64,000 nucleotides of DNA. Origin: Labilibacter marinus (GTDB lineage: Bacteria > Bacteroidota > Bacteroidia > Bacteroidales > Marinilabiliaceae). The stretch's first letter is position 1; each line of letters opens with the position of its first letter. The translations under genes were made by a program, and so were the position numbers. The stretch is taken from NCBI RefSeq assembly GCF_001659685.2, contig NZ_LXYE02000046.1:1-64000 (forward strand), given 5' to 3'. Below, piece after piece: positions 1 to 8,797 of the stretch. Under the pieces are notes generated by a model. That model had not been told where the DNA came from. It ran no database searches and saw only the letters and a list, made by a program, of their open reading frames with translations.

Positions 1-41
1 GAAAGTCTCAAGCAGCTTTTTTTATGCGATATATTCAAGGG

Positions 42-1799
42 TTATTTCTTGATTTCTTTTAGTTGAATACTTAATTCGTCAAGCTGATCTTTGGCTACAG
101 GAGACGGAGAATCAATCATAACGTCGCGACCTGAGTTGTTTTTTGGGAAAGCGATGACGTCTCTAATAGAATCGATTCCTGCAAATAATGACACTAATCT
201 GTCAAAACCAAATGCAACACCACCATGCGGAGGTGCACCATATTTAAAGGCATTCATTAAAAAGCCAAACTGGTTTTCTGCCTCTTCTTCAGTAAATCCA
301 AGTAATTGGAACATCTTGTGTTGCAATTCATCATTATGAATTCTGATAGATCCACCACCAATTTCAACGCCATTAATTACTAAATCGTATGCGTTGGCTC
401 TAACTTGGCCAGGTTCTGTTTCGATTAATGCTAAATCCTCTTTTTTAGGAGAAGTAAATGGGTGGTGCATAGCATGGAATCTTTTAGAATCCTCATCCCA
501 TTCCAATAATGGGAAATCAACAACCCATAAAGGAGCAAACTTAGTTTTGTCTCTAAGTCCAAGTCTTTCTCCCATTTCTAAACGAAGCTCGCAAAGTGCA
601 TTTTGAGTTTTGTTTTTAGCCCCTGCTAAAATTAATAACAAATCTCCTGGTTTAGCACCAAATGCTTCAGCCCATTTTGTTAAAGCAGCTTCATCAAAGA
701 ATTTATCAACCGATGATTTAAATGTTCCATCAGCGTTATATTTTACATATACCAAGCCTTGCGCGCCAATTTGCGGCTTACGAACAAAGTCAGTTAGCTT
801 ATCTAATTCCTTACGGCTATATCCTGCACATCCTTCTGCGCAAATACCTCCAATATACTCTGCATCTTCAAATACTTTAAAGCCGCAGTCTGCAAGCATA
901 TCTTTCATTTCAACAAACTTCATCTCAAAACGAATATCAGGTTTGTCAGAACCGTATTCTTTAATGGCTTGTTCAAATGGCATTTGAGGAAACTCAAAGT
1001 CAAATTCAACATCTTTAATTACTTTAAAAAGATGTTTTGTCATTCCTTCAAAAGTAGTTAGTATATCTTGCTGATCTACAAAGGCCATTTCGCAGTCAAT
1101 TTGAGTAAACTCAGGTTGACGGTCGGCTCTTAAATCTTCATCGCGGAAGCATTTAACAATTTGAAAGTAACGGTCAAAACCAGCTACCATTAATAATTGT
1201 TTAAATACTTGTGGAGATTGTGGTAAAGCATAAAACTCGCCTTGGTTCATACGTGAAGGAACAATAAAATCTCGTGCACCTTCTGGCGTAGATTTTATTA
1301 AAACAGGCGTTTCTGTTTCAATAAAGTTTTGTTGGTTTAAGTAGTTGCGAACTTCAAAACCAATTTTATGACGTAGCTCTAAGTTTTTTCTAACAGGATT
1401 ACGACGTAAATCTAAATACCTATAGTTCATTCTTAATTCGTCGCCACCATCGGTTTCGTCTTCAATTGTAAATGGAGGTAACTCAGAGGCGTTTAGAAGC
1501 TCAAAATTAGCTACTAATATTTCAATTTCACCTGTAGGTAAGTTTTTGTTTTTGTTACTTCTTTCGGCAACTTCTCCTTTTACCTGAATCACAAATTCAC
1601 GACCAAGCGTACGTGCTTCTTCACTTAAATCTTTATTCGATTCAACATCTAACACCAATTGAGTTATGCCATATCTATCTCTAAGATCGATAAAAGTCAT
1701 TCCTCCTAAATTACGGATTTTCTGAACCCATCCGCTTAACGTTACGCTTTGGTTTACATCAGTAAGCCTAAGTTCGCCACAAGTATGTGATCTGTACAT
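42..1799 (-). CDS. aspS: Aspartyl-tRNA synthetase
   Basis: Charges tRNA-Asp with aspartate in the cytoplasm. At 585 residues it has the length of the bacterial (not archaeal) type. An N-terminal OB-fold anticodon-binding domain covers roughly residues 1-105. The class II catalytic core follows, with motif 2 ([10 protein letters not shown]) near residue 217. The bacterial GAD insertion lies at about 290-400, and motif 3 (GFDRL) near 531. The ATG at 1799 gives the usual start ([10 protein letters not shown]). The gene is divergent from tadA, with 149 bases between them. Nothing is unusual, and the assignment is essentially certain. I cannot tell from sequence whether it is discriminating or also serves tRNA-Asn. 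Confidence 0.98.
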   Translation of the reverse strand: MYRSHTCGELRLTDVNQSVTLSGWVQKIRNLGGMTFIDLRDRYGITQLVLDVESNKDLSEEARTLGREFVIQVKGEVAERSNKNKNLPTGEIEILVANFELLNASELPPFTIEDETDGGDELRMNYRYLDLRRNPVRKNLELRHKIGFEVRNYLNQQNFIETETPVLIKSTPEGARDFIVPSRMNQGEFYALPQSPQVFKQLLMVAGFDRYFQIVKCFRDEDLRADRQPEFTQIDCEMAFVDQQDILTTFEGMTKHLFKVIKDVEFDFEFPQMPFEQAIKEYGSDKPDIRFEMKFVEMKDMLADCGFKVFEDAEYIGGICAEGCAGYSRKELDKLTDFVRKPQIGAQGLVYVKYNADGTFKSSVDKFFDEAALTKWAEAFGAKPGDLLLILAGAKNKTQNALCELRLEMGERLGLRDKTKFAPLWVVDFPLLEWDEDSKRFHAMHHPFTSPKKEDLALIETEPGQVRANAYDLVINGVEIGGGSIRIHNDELQHKMFQLLGFTEEEAENQFGFLMNAFKYGAPPHGGVAFGFDRLVSLFAGIDSIRDVIAFPKNNSGRDVMIDSPSPVAKDQLDELSIQLKEIKK

Positions 1800-1948
1800 T
1801 CTGTATACTTATTAAATATTCAATGATATATGCGCTGTATCGATATTTTACTATTTTAGTTGCCATATCAATACCCTCTATTAATAACATGCGAAAATAT
1901 AAAGAAATTAAATAAAAGTACAGGTATTGACGTATTTAAAGTTGAAAG

Positions 1949-2395
1949 ATGACTAAAATCAATTTCTCAGACGAGTATTTTATGCAGCAAGCCCTAAAAG
2001 AGGCTAAGTATGCAGGACAAAAAGATGAAATTCCAGTAGGTGCTGTGGTGGTTTGTAATAATACAATTATCTCAAAAGCGCATAATTTAACCGAAACTTT
2101 AGGTGATGTTACGGCTCATGCCGAAATGTTGGCCATTACATCCGCAGCAGAATACTTAGGAGGAAAGTATTTAAATGAATGTACCCTATATGTAACATTG
2201 GAGCCTTGTGTGATGTGTGCGGGTGCTTTAATGTGGTCGCAAATTGGTAGAATTGTATTTGGGGCTAAAGATGAAAAAAGAGGGTTTATGAAGCAAGAGC
2301 CCCCTGTTAAACATGTTAAAACGCAAATTAAAAGTGAAATATTAGAAATGGAGTGTTCTGATTTAGTCAAAAACTTCTTTAAAAGTAAAAGGTAG
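1949..2395 (+). CDS. tadA: tRNA-specific adenosine deaminase (TadA-like)
   Basis: Zinc-dependent deaminase of the cytidine-deaminase fold, expected to convert A34 to inosine in tRNA-Arg(ACG). The zinc and catalytic residues are visible: H57-A-E59 (HAEMLAI) and the PCxxC motif with C87 and C90 (EPCVMCAGAL). Its 148 residues fit TadA. A closely related guanine deaminase or generic nucleoside deaminase cannot be fully excluded, but the HAEMLAI and CVMCAGAL context is typical of TadA. It is followed at 38 bases by an AlkD-like repair gene that has its own promoter. Confidence 0.9.
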   Translation: MTKINFSDEYFMQQALKEAKYAGQKDEIPVGAVVVCNNTIISKAHNLTETLGDVTAHAEMLAITSAAEYLGGKYLNECTLYVTLEPCVMCAGALMWSQIGRIVFGAKDEKRGFMKQEPPVKHVKTQIKSEILEMECSDLVKNFFKSKR

Positions 2396-2398
2396 GTT

Positions 2399-2428
2399 TT
2401 TGAACTATTTCGTTTTTTCTTACTTTTG
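2399..2428 (+). promoter_or_regulatory. Promoter of the AlkD-like gene, nearly leaderless
   Basis: TTTG at 2399-2402, an 18-base spacer and TACTTTTG at 2421-2428 match the Bacteroidota housekeeping pattern (TTTG ... TAnnTTTG). The ATG is at 2434, so a transcript starting about 7 bases after the -7 element would have almost no leader. Confidence 0.55.
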
Positions 2429-2433
2429 TATAC

Positions 2434-3120
2434 ATGAACTTTGAAGAGATTTATACCGAATTAGAGAAACGAGGTACAGCACAAAATAAAAAGGTTTACG
2501 CTAGGCATGGTGCTAAAGGTGATTTGTTTGGTGTTAGTTTTGGGGATTTAAATGACCTCAAAAGTAAAGTAGATAAAAAAGGAAGTGCGAAAGGCATTAA
2601 TCATACTATTGCAAAATCTTTATGGGATACACGTAATTTAGATGCTCGTATATTAGCTACTATGGTTGCTGACCCTGATTTAATAACAAGGTTAGAGGCT
2701 AATCGTTGGGTATCTATGATTAATTATTATGTGTTGGCGGACTATTTTGCTGAGTTAATTGCAAAAACAAAGTTTGGTTTAGACATCATGTACTTATGGA
2801 TCCAATCTCCAGATGAGTATATTAAAAGGGTTGGCTTTGCTATTTTAAATTACTTTGCTCGTCATGATGAATCTCGAAGTGATTTATTTTTTATGGGTTT
2901 TATTCAAAAGATAAAAAACGAAATTCAAACTTCTCCTAATAGGGCAAAAGAAGGAATGAATAATTGTTTAATATCTATAGGTGGGCGAACAAGGGTTTTA
3001 AAAGATAAGGTTTTAGAGGCTGCTTCTGTAATAGGCCCGGTAGATATTGATCATGGAGAAACCGCGTGCAAAACCTTTGTTATTGAGGATTACGTGCAGA
3101 AAATTTGGGATAGAAAATAG
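2434..3120 (+). CDS. DNA alkylation repair protein (AlkD-like HEAT-repeat glycosylase)
   Basis: A 228-residue helical protein resembling the AlkD/AlkC-type DNA alkylation repair family, which excises alkylated purines using a HEAT-like superhelix. The family-typical stretches are LWDTRNLDARILA and RWVSMINYYVLADY near residues 64-105 and YIKRVGFAILNYFARHD near 129-145. No signal peptide or membrane segment is present. The start ATG sits only 5 bases after a -7 promoter element, so the mRNA is probably leaderless or nearly so. The fold call is fairly safe; the substrate (3-methyl- or 7-methylpurine) is inferred from the family only. Confidence 0.8.
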   Translation: MNFEEIYTELEKRGTAQNKKVYARHGAKGDLFGVSFGDLNDLKSKVDKKGSAKGINHTIAKSLWDTRNLDARILATMVADPDLITRLEANRWVSMINYYVLADYFAELIAKTKFGLDIMYLWIQSPDEYIKRVGFAILNYFARHDESRSDLFFMGFIQKIKNEIQTSPNRAKEGMNNCLISIGGRTRVLKDKVLEAASVIGPVDIDHGETACKTFVIEDYVQKIWDRK

Positions 3121-3331
3121 TGTAACTATAGATTTTCCGGATATTGGAATGGTTGTTTTTGGCTCTTACGGAAAGTTATAGCTAGTGTAAATTATATTTT
3201 AATGCTTTAATTTTCTGATTAAGATAATTAGGCGTGATCTGTAGGGTTCTGTAACTTGCATGTATAGTGTTTTTTACATCTTTGTATGGTGACGAATCGC
3301 TAAAAACTAACTACCTATTAACTTTATATAG

Positions 3332-3359
3332 TTGATTTTTAAATATCATCGTATCTTTG
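3332..3359 (+). promoter_or_regulatory. Promoter of the DEAD-box helicase gene
   Basis: TTGA at 3332-3335, a 16-base spacer and TATCTTTG at 3352-3359 fit the Bacteroidota promoter pattern. They lie 24 bases upstream of the TTG start codon at 3384. Confidence 0.6.
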
Positions 3360-3383
3360 CATAAATTTTTAAAGTAAAGAACA

Positions 3384-4715
3384 TTGAAGTTTTCCGAATT
3401 AAATTTAAATACTGTTTTACTGAATGCTTTAGGAGATATTGGGCTAGAAGAAGCTACACCCATTCAAGAGCAAGTTTTTCCTGTAGCTATGTCTGGTAGA
3501 GATGTGGTTGGAATTGCACAAACAGGAACAGGTAAAACCATTTCTTATATATTACCATTATTACGTACGCTTAAGTTCAGTAAACAAAAACACCCAAGAG
3601 TATTGGTGCTTGTACCCACGCGAGAGTTGGTGGAGCAAGTAGCAGGTGAGTTTACTAAGCTGACTGAGTATATGAATATACGTGTGGCAGGTGTTTATGG
3701 TGGAACAAACATAAATACGCAGAAACAAGTAGTATATGATGGTTTGGATGTTTTGGTAGCTACGCCTGGAAGGTTAATTGACCTGACTTTAACAGGAACT
3801 TTACGATTGAAGTCTATTCAAAAATTAGTAATTGATGAAGTAGATGAAATGCTTAATTTAGGATTTCAGAGTCAGTTAGACAGAATTATTGATTTGTTGC
3901 CCGAGAAAAGGCAAAATTTAATGTTTTCGGCAACGCTTACGTATGATGTAGAGACTCTAATCAAGCATTATTTTTATAATCCTATTAAAATTGAAGTAGC
4001 TGCCTCTGGAACACCACTTGATAAAATTTTTCAAAGTGCTTATTCTGTCCCTAATTTCTATACAAAAATAAATTTGTTGTTATATCTATTAGATGTTCAG
4101 CAAGGTATGGATAAAGTATTGGTATTTGTAAAAAGCAGGCCTATTGCCGATTTACTTTTTGCAAATCTGGAAGAAATATTTGAGGACGAGCTAGGTGTTA
4201 TTCACTCTAATAAATCTCAGAATTTTAGGTTTAGAATGGTGAAGGAGTTTATGGAAGGAAGTTTGCGTATTCTTATTGCAACCGACCTGATTGCACGTGG
4301 TTTAGATGTAACTAATGTAACTCATGTGGTAAATTTTGATATGCCAGATGAATCTGAAGCATATATGCACCGAATTGGCCGTACGGGTAGGGCAGATGCT
4401 GATGGTAGTGCGATTTCTTTTGTAGCCAAAGAAGATATGGCTACTTGGAAAAGTATTCTTGAACTGATGAATACCCAGATTGAGGTAGAAAGTATGCCGG
4501 AAGATGTTGATGTCTCGGATCAGCAATTAGATACAGAAGCGCCTGAAATAGCTGGTAAAACTTTAATTAAAACACCTAAATTAGATACAACTAAAGGAGC
4601 CGCTTTTCACGAGAAAAAAGATAAAAACAAAAAGGTGAATCAAGGTGGTTCGTATCGAAGGGAGATAGCCGCAAAGTATAAAAAACCCAAAACTAGGGGG
4701 CAGAAAAGGAAATAG
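3384..4715 (+). CDS. DEAD-box ATP-dependent RNA helicase (DEVD variant), TTG start
   Basis: RNA helicase of superfamily 2. Visible motifs: Q motif (TPIQEQ, 25-30), Walker A AQTGTGKT (45-52), PTREL, motif II as DEVD (151-154) rather than DEAD, SATLT for motif III, and HRIGRTGRA (about 329-337). A basic, lysine-rich tail from about residue 380 resembles RhlE-type helicases used in ribosome assembly or mRNA turnover. The start is TTG: the next in-frame Met (about residue 36) would remove the Q motif, while MKFSELNL supplies the expected aromatic residue upstream of it. The TTG follows a good promoter. The specific RNA target is unknown. Confidence 0.92.
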   Translation: MKFSELNLNTVLLNALGDIGLEEATPIQEQVFPVAMSGRDVVGIAQTGTGKTISYILPLLRTLKFSKQKHPRVLVLVPTRELVEQVAGEFTKLTEYMNIRVAGVYGGTNINTQKQVVYDGLDVLVATPGRLIDLTLTGTLRLKSIQKLVIDEVDEMLNLGFQSQLDRIIDLLPEKRQNLMFSATLTYDVETLIKHYFYNPIKIEVAASGTPLDKIFQSAYSVPNFYTKINLLLYLLDVQQGMDKVLVFVKSRPIADLLFANLEEIFEDELGVIHSNKSQNFRFRMVKEFMEGSLRILIATDLIARGLDVTNVTHVVNFDMPDESEAYMHRIGRTGRADADGSAISFVAKEDMATWKSILELMNTQIEVESMPEDVDVSDQQLDTEAPEIAGKTLIKTPKLDTTKGAAFHEKKDKNKKVNQGGSYRREIAAKYKKPKTRGQKRK

Positions 4716-4991
4716 TTTACATATCTTATTATTTCTAGATTGTTTTTGTTATAAAAATAGCCAAGTTAGATGGTGTATCTCAAAACTTGGTTATAGCTTG
4801 CCCAGATATTTGAGATATTTGTGGATATACCCCACTAATTAATGATATTCGTAATTGAGATTAATAATAAATAATTGTTAATCTTATATAACAAGGTACT
4901 ACCTTTCAAAAGTAAGTTGTATTTTCACGTATAGCCTTCCTTTCCAGATGAGTGAAAATACAGTCATAGGAATATAATTTTATATTAAAAT

Positions 4992-7673
4992 ATGAAGAGT
5001 CAGCGTGAAGAAGAACGTTTAGAAGAATGTTCAAAGGGTATTGAAGATTGGAAAAAATGGGGGCCTTATTTAAGCGAACGCCAATGGGGGACCGTTCGTG
5101 AAGATGATGGTACACATGATAATCCTTGGATCTCATTGTCGCATGATCAGGCTCGTTCAAGAGTATATAGATACGGTGAAGATGGAATTGCGGGAATAAG
5201 TGATGACAAACAGAATCTTTGCTTTGCATTATCGCTATGGAATAAGAAAGATCCTATTTTAAAGGAAAGACTTTTTGGATTATCTGGACCCAAAGGAAAT
5301 CATGGTGAGGATGTGAAAGAGTACTATTTTTATTTAGACTCTTCGCCCACGCACTCATACATGAAGTACTTGTATAAGTATCCTTTAAACGAGTTTCCAT
5401 ATTTAGATTTAGTAGATACAAACGCTGCCAGAACCAATAAGGATTTTGAATATGAATTGCTAGATACAGATGCATTTAAGGATAATAACTACTTAGATGT
5501 ATTTATAGAGTATGCGAAGAAAGAGTCTGACAAAATTCTCATTAAAATTACAGCACATAACCGAAGTAAGGTAGATGCTAATGTTGTTTTGTTACCAACA
5601 TTATGGTTTAGAAATACTTGGTGGAATCATAAAACTACTGAGCCAAAAATTTCGTTGTTAGATGATAACTCCATATTAGCAACTAGCGATAAGTTGGGCG
5701 ATTATGTGTTGAGTTCGGAGTTGTCACCATTGTGGTTATTCACCGATAACGAAACGAACAACGAGCGCTTATATAATACACCAAACGAAACGCCATATGT
5801 TAAGGATGCCTTTAATGAATTTATAGTAAATCATGATAGTGATGCTGTAAACCCTGAGCATAAAGGTACAAAAGCGGGTGCTATGTATGATATCATTATT
5901 CCTGCAGGCGAGAGCGTTGAAATAAAGCTTAGGTTAAAATCTGGAAATACGCCTAAATATAACTTCGATAAGTTTGATGATAAGATAGAGCTGCGAAAAA
6001 AAGAAACGGAAGATTTTTATCAAGGTATTTACCCTCCACGAATATCAGACGATGAAAAAAGAATCATCCGTCAGGCTTTTGCGGGTATGCTGTGGTCTAA
6101 GCAATATTACGAGTTTGATGTATCTGAATGGTTAAATGAGTATAAGGGTGGTCCGCGCAGGAACCTTAGAAATAACGATTGGGAGCACTTAAAAAATAGC
6201 GATATTATTAGTATGCCCGATAAGTGGGAATACCCATGGTATGCCGTATGGGATTTAGCTTTTCATACTTTGCCATTAACTATGGTTGATCCGCAGTTTT
6301 CAAAAGATCAGTTGACATTATTTTTACAAAAGAATTATCAGCACCCTAATGGACAGATACCTGCATACGAATGGAGTTTTAATGATGTAAACCCACCTGT
6401 TCATGCACTGGCTGTAATAACTTGTTATAAAAATGGAAAGCAAATGCAAGGCATTGCTGATAAGGAATTCTTAAAAACCTGTTTTGATGGGTTAGATAGG
6501 AATTTTCAATGGTGGATAAATCATAAGGATCCAACGTCGAAGAATGCTTTTCAGGCAGGATTCTTGGGTTTGGATAATATTGGTGTTTTTGATAGAAGCC
6601 ATACCTTACCAACAGGAGGGCATATTGAGCAATCGGATGGAAATGCTTGGATGGCTTTGTATGCCCAAAATATGCTAGAGATATCGTTGGAGCTAGTTTG
6701 TTTAGGCTTTGATGAATATAAGGATAAGGCGGTTGCTTATTACAATCACTTTTTGGAGATTGCTTCCGCCATGGATCGCATCGGTGATAATGAGGATGAG
6801 ATGTGGGATGAGGAGGATCAGTTTTTCTATGATGTACTTCGTTTTCCTGATGGGAGTGCGACCAGATTAAAGGTGAGGTCATTAGTCGGACTTTTGCCTA
6901 TGTGTGCGGCAACGGTGCTAGAACCAGAGCATTTGGAGAAAATTCCAGCCATGGCCAAAGAGCATAAGTATATGGTTACAAGAACGAAGCGTTTGGCTAA
7001 AAATATTGCCAATCCTTTAGTTACAGGAAAAAATAAAAGAGTATTACTTGGAGTATTAAATGAAGATAAACTTCGTGCAGTATTAAAAGTAATGTTAGAT
7101 GAAAACGAGTTCTTAAGTGATTATGGAATCCGTTCTTTATCTAAGTATCACGAAGAGAATCCGTATGTTTTTAAGTGGAAGGAAGAAGAATTTACGGTAA
7201 AATATATTCCAGGAGAATCGGACAGTACTATGTTTGGAGGAAACTCTAACTGGCGTGGCCCTATATGGTTTCCTGCCAATACGGTTATTATAAGAGCACT
7301 ATATCAGCAATATGCTTTTTATGGTGATGACTTTAAAATTGAATGTCCTACGGGGTCAGGTAATATGATGTCGTTAATTGAGGTGGCTCAGGAAATTACC
7401 CAACGCTTAGAGAAAATATTTTTGAAAGATGAAAAAGGATATCGCCCTGTTTACGGATGGTACAAAGAATTTCAAGAAGATGAACATTGGGAAAATAACC
7501 TGCTGTTTTATGAATATTTTCATGGAGATAATGGCGCTGGTATTGGAGCGAGTCATCAAACAGGCTGGACAGGTATGATTGCTTATTTAATGGTGATGTT
7601 TAGAACAACCAGTTTTAGTAAGTTAATGGATAATGCCCATTGGGATGAAACGGTCAAATCAAATAAAGAATAA
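4992..7673 (+). CDS. GH63/MGH1-like glucosidase, cytoplasmic
   Basis: An 893-residue protein with the (alpha/alpha)6 barrel typical of glycoside hydrolase family 63 and mannosyl-oligosaccharide-glucosidase-like proteins. An N-terminal beta-rich region (about 1-340) precedes the barrel. EYPWYAVWDLAFHTL near 411-425 contains the likely catalytic Asp (about 421). NSNWRGPIWFPAN and the C-terminal FHGDNGAGIGASHQTGW are also family-typical. There is no signal peptide, so the protein probably acts on an imported or internal substrate such as a glucoside, mannosylglycerate or oligosaccharide; the sequence does not decide which. It stands alone, with no polysaccharide-utilisation genes next to it, and ends at a terminator shared with the convergent sigma-factor operon. 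Confidence 0.82.
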   Translation: MKSQREEERLEECSKGIEDWKKWGPYLSERQWGTVREDDGTHDNPWISLSHDQARSRVYRYGEDGIAGISDDKQNLCFALSLWNKKDPILKERLFGLSGPKGNHGEDVKEYYFYLDSSPTHSYMKYLYKYPLNEFPYLDLVDTNAARTNKDFEYELLDTDAFKDNNYLDVFIEYAKKESDKILIKITAHNRSKVDANVVLLPTLWFRNTWWNHKTTEPKISLLDDNSILATSDKLGDYVLSSELSPLWLFTDNETNNERLYNTPNETPYVKDAFNEFIVNHDSDAVNPEHKGTKAGAMYDIIIPAGESVEIKLRLKSGNTPKYNFDKFDDKIELRKKETEDFYQGIYPPRISDDEKRIIRQAFAGMLWSKQYYEFDVSEWLNEYKGGPRRNLRNNDWEHLKNSDIISMPDKWEYPWYAVWDLAFHTLPLTMVDPQFSKDQLTLFLQKNYQHPNGQIPAYEWSFNDVNPPVHALAVITCYKNGKQMQGIADKEFLKTCFDGLDRNFQWWINHKDPTSKNAFQAGFLGLDNIGVFDRSHTLPTGGHIEQSDGNAWMALYAQNMLEISLELVCLGFDEYKDKAVAYYNHFLEIASAMDRIGDNEDEMWDEEDQFFYDVLRFPDGSATRLKVRSLVGLLPMCAATVLEPEHLEKIPAMAKEHKYMVTRTKRLAKNIANPLVTGKNKRVLLGVLNEDKLRAVLKVMLDENEFLSDYGIRSLSKYHEENPYVFKWKEEEFTVKYIPGESDSTMFGGNSNWRGPIWFPANTVIIRALYQQYAFYGDDFKIECPTGSGNMMSLIEVAQEITQRLEKIFLKDEKGYRPVYGWYKEFQEDEHWENNLLFYEYFHGDNGAGIGASHQTGWTGMIAYLMVMFRTTSFSKLMDNAHWDETVKSNKE

Positions 7674-7680
7674 ACAAAAA

Positions 7681-7707
7681 AAAGAGGTTCATTTAATGAG
7701 CCTCTTT
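7681..7707. terminator. Bidirectional terminator between convergent genes
   Basis: An 11-bp stem (AAAGAGGTTCA / TGAGCCTCTTT, one G-T pair) with a 5-base loop lies between the end of the GH63 gene and the end of the anti-sigma candidate. It is flanked by an A-run on the left and a short T-run on the right, so it can serve both strands. Confidence 0.8.
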
Positions 7708-7713
7708 CTGTAT

Positions 7714-7989
7714 CTAGTTATTTAGTTTTGTTATTATACTCTTTTTGAGCTTTTCAATTTCATCAGGAGATAATTCCTTATTCATTGGATGTTTTAAAAC
7801 GTCGTCTAGTATATAACTGTGCTTTTCGTAATTGGTACATGCTTTACACATAGACTTGTGCATGGCCAATTGAATATTTTGCATCATATTAAGTTTATGA
7901 TCAAGCTTTTTCTCAATTAGTTCTGTTGCCTTTAAGCACGACAACATTATTATATGCATTAACTTTGCCATTTCTTTTTTATTTCCCAA
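7714..7989 (-). CDS. Small zinc-binding anti-sigma candidate (HxxxCxxC)
   Basis: A 91-residue soluble, helical protein. Residues spell H-K-S-M-C-K-A-C, an H-x3-C-x2-C arrangement like the zinc-binding anti-sigma (ZAS) fold of RsrA/ChrR. An upstream His and Cys (HIIMLSCLKATELIEKK) could complete the site. It begins 3 bases after the stop of the ECF sigma gene, so the two are co-transcribed and probably translationally coupled. There is no membrane segment, so any anti-sigma action would be cytoplasmic, perhaps redox- or metal-responsive. The pairing and motif are seen; the function is inferred. Confidence 0.65.
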   Translation of the reverse strand: MGNKKEMAKLMHIIMLSCLKATELIEKKLDHKLNMMQNIQLAMHKSMCKACTNYEKHSYILDDVLKHPMNKELSPDEIEKLKKSIITKLNN

Positions 7990-7992
7990 CTG

Positions 7993-8547
7993 TTAATTAC
8001 TTAAAAACCAATTCTTTTCTATGCAAGCACGGAGTTGAAGCTTTGCTCTGTGAATCATTTGCCAATAATTGGACGAAGTAATACCTAATTCCTGACAGAT
8101 TTCTTCACCTTTCTTTTGAAGTATGTATTTTAATTTAACTGTAGCGCTCCAATTCTCTGGTAAAGCATCCATGCATTTTTTTAGTACCATTAAAAATTCA
8201 CTGTCATCTAATAAATGTCCATCCTCATTATCCCAATCCTGTGGTTTACTTTCGTTTTTCCAACCGCCATCTTCATTAAAAAAATTAGCTAAAAAGCTGC
8301 TTTCAACCGAAACATGGCTTTTAGATTTCTTTCTATAAAAATCTACAATTTTATTATTGAGAATAGAAAAAAGCCATGTTTTTTCAGAGCTTTTTCGTTG
8401 AAAAGAATCTATTTTTTCTACAGCAACAACAAAAGTATCTTGTACTAAGTCTTGTGCTATCTCCGCATTAGAAGTTTTGTGGTAAGCCCAATTATATAAA
8501 TCAGACGTATATTTATCTACCCATTCTGTTATTTCTGAATTTGCCAT
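7993..8547 (-). CDS. ECF-type RNA polymerase sigma factor
   Basis: A 184-residue sigma-70 family regulator of the extracytoplasmic-function group. Region 2 is visible at about residues 10-75 (AQDLVQDTFVVAVEKIDSF, TWLFSILNNKIVDFYRK). Region 4 with its helix-turn-helix is at about 128-175 (LKYILQKKGEEICQELGI). An acidic linker joins the two. The downstream gene is the probable anti-sigma partner. The promoter would lie in the 250-base divergent gap with fabD. What stress or signal it answers to is not evident from this window. Confidence 0.88.
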   Translation of the reverse strand: MANSEITEWVDKYTSDLYNWAYHKTSNAEIAQDLVQDTFVVAVEKIDSFQRKSSEKTWLFSILNNKIVDFYRKKSKSHVSVESSFLANFFNEDGGWKNESKPQDWDNEDGHLLDDSEFLMVLKKCMDALPENWSATVKLKYILQKKGEEICQELGITSSNYWQMIHRAKLQLRACIEKNWFLSN

Positions 8548-8634
8548 AATAAAATTTTGTCTATACTAAGCAAGTGATTTTTATAGTAAAAAACAAGCAA
8601 AATACGCATCTGTTCACTACTAAAGCTTTTTTAC

Positions 8635-8642
8635 TATATTTG
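8635..8642 (+). promoter_or_regulatory. Possible -7 element upstream of fabD
   Basis: TATATTTG matches the Bacteroidota -7 consensus. It would give fabD a 5' leader of about 150 bases; the matching -33 element is weak. Confidence 0.35.
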
Positions 8643-8797
8643 CCGCAAATATCTCTGCTTTAATAGAAAGCTTTCTTAGTTAGAGAATCTTGTTTTTTAA
8701 TTGAAGTAAAAGATATATAGAGTTAAAACAAAGTAAAACTATCAACGCAAGTAAAATAATAAGGTGCTTGTGGCGATAAAATCAAAATTATAAAAGC

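Noticed and set aside
4761-4790. CCAAGTT / AACTTGG hairpin after the helicase gene as a terminator
   Set aside because: Only 7 bp with a 16-base loop and no following T-run; too weak to call.
4906-5229. 107-codon antisense frame overlapping the GH63 start
   Set aside because: Composition and position fit an antisense shadow; no family features.
6379-6882. 167-codon frame antisense to the GH63 gene
   Set aside because: It lies wholly inside a well-supported gene and is rich in His, Pro and Tyr, as expected of an antisense shadow.
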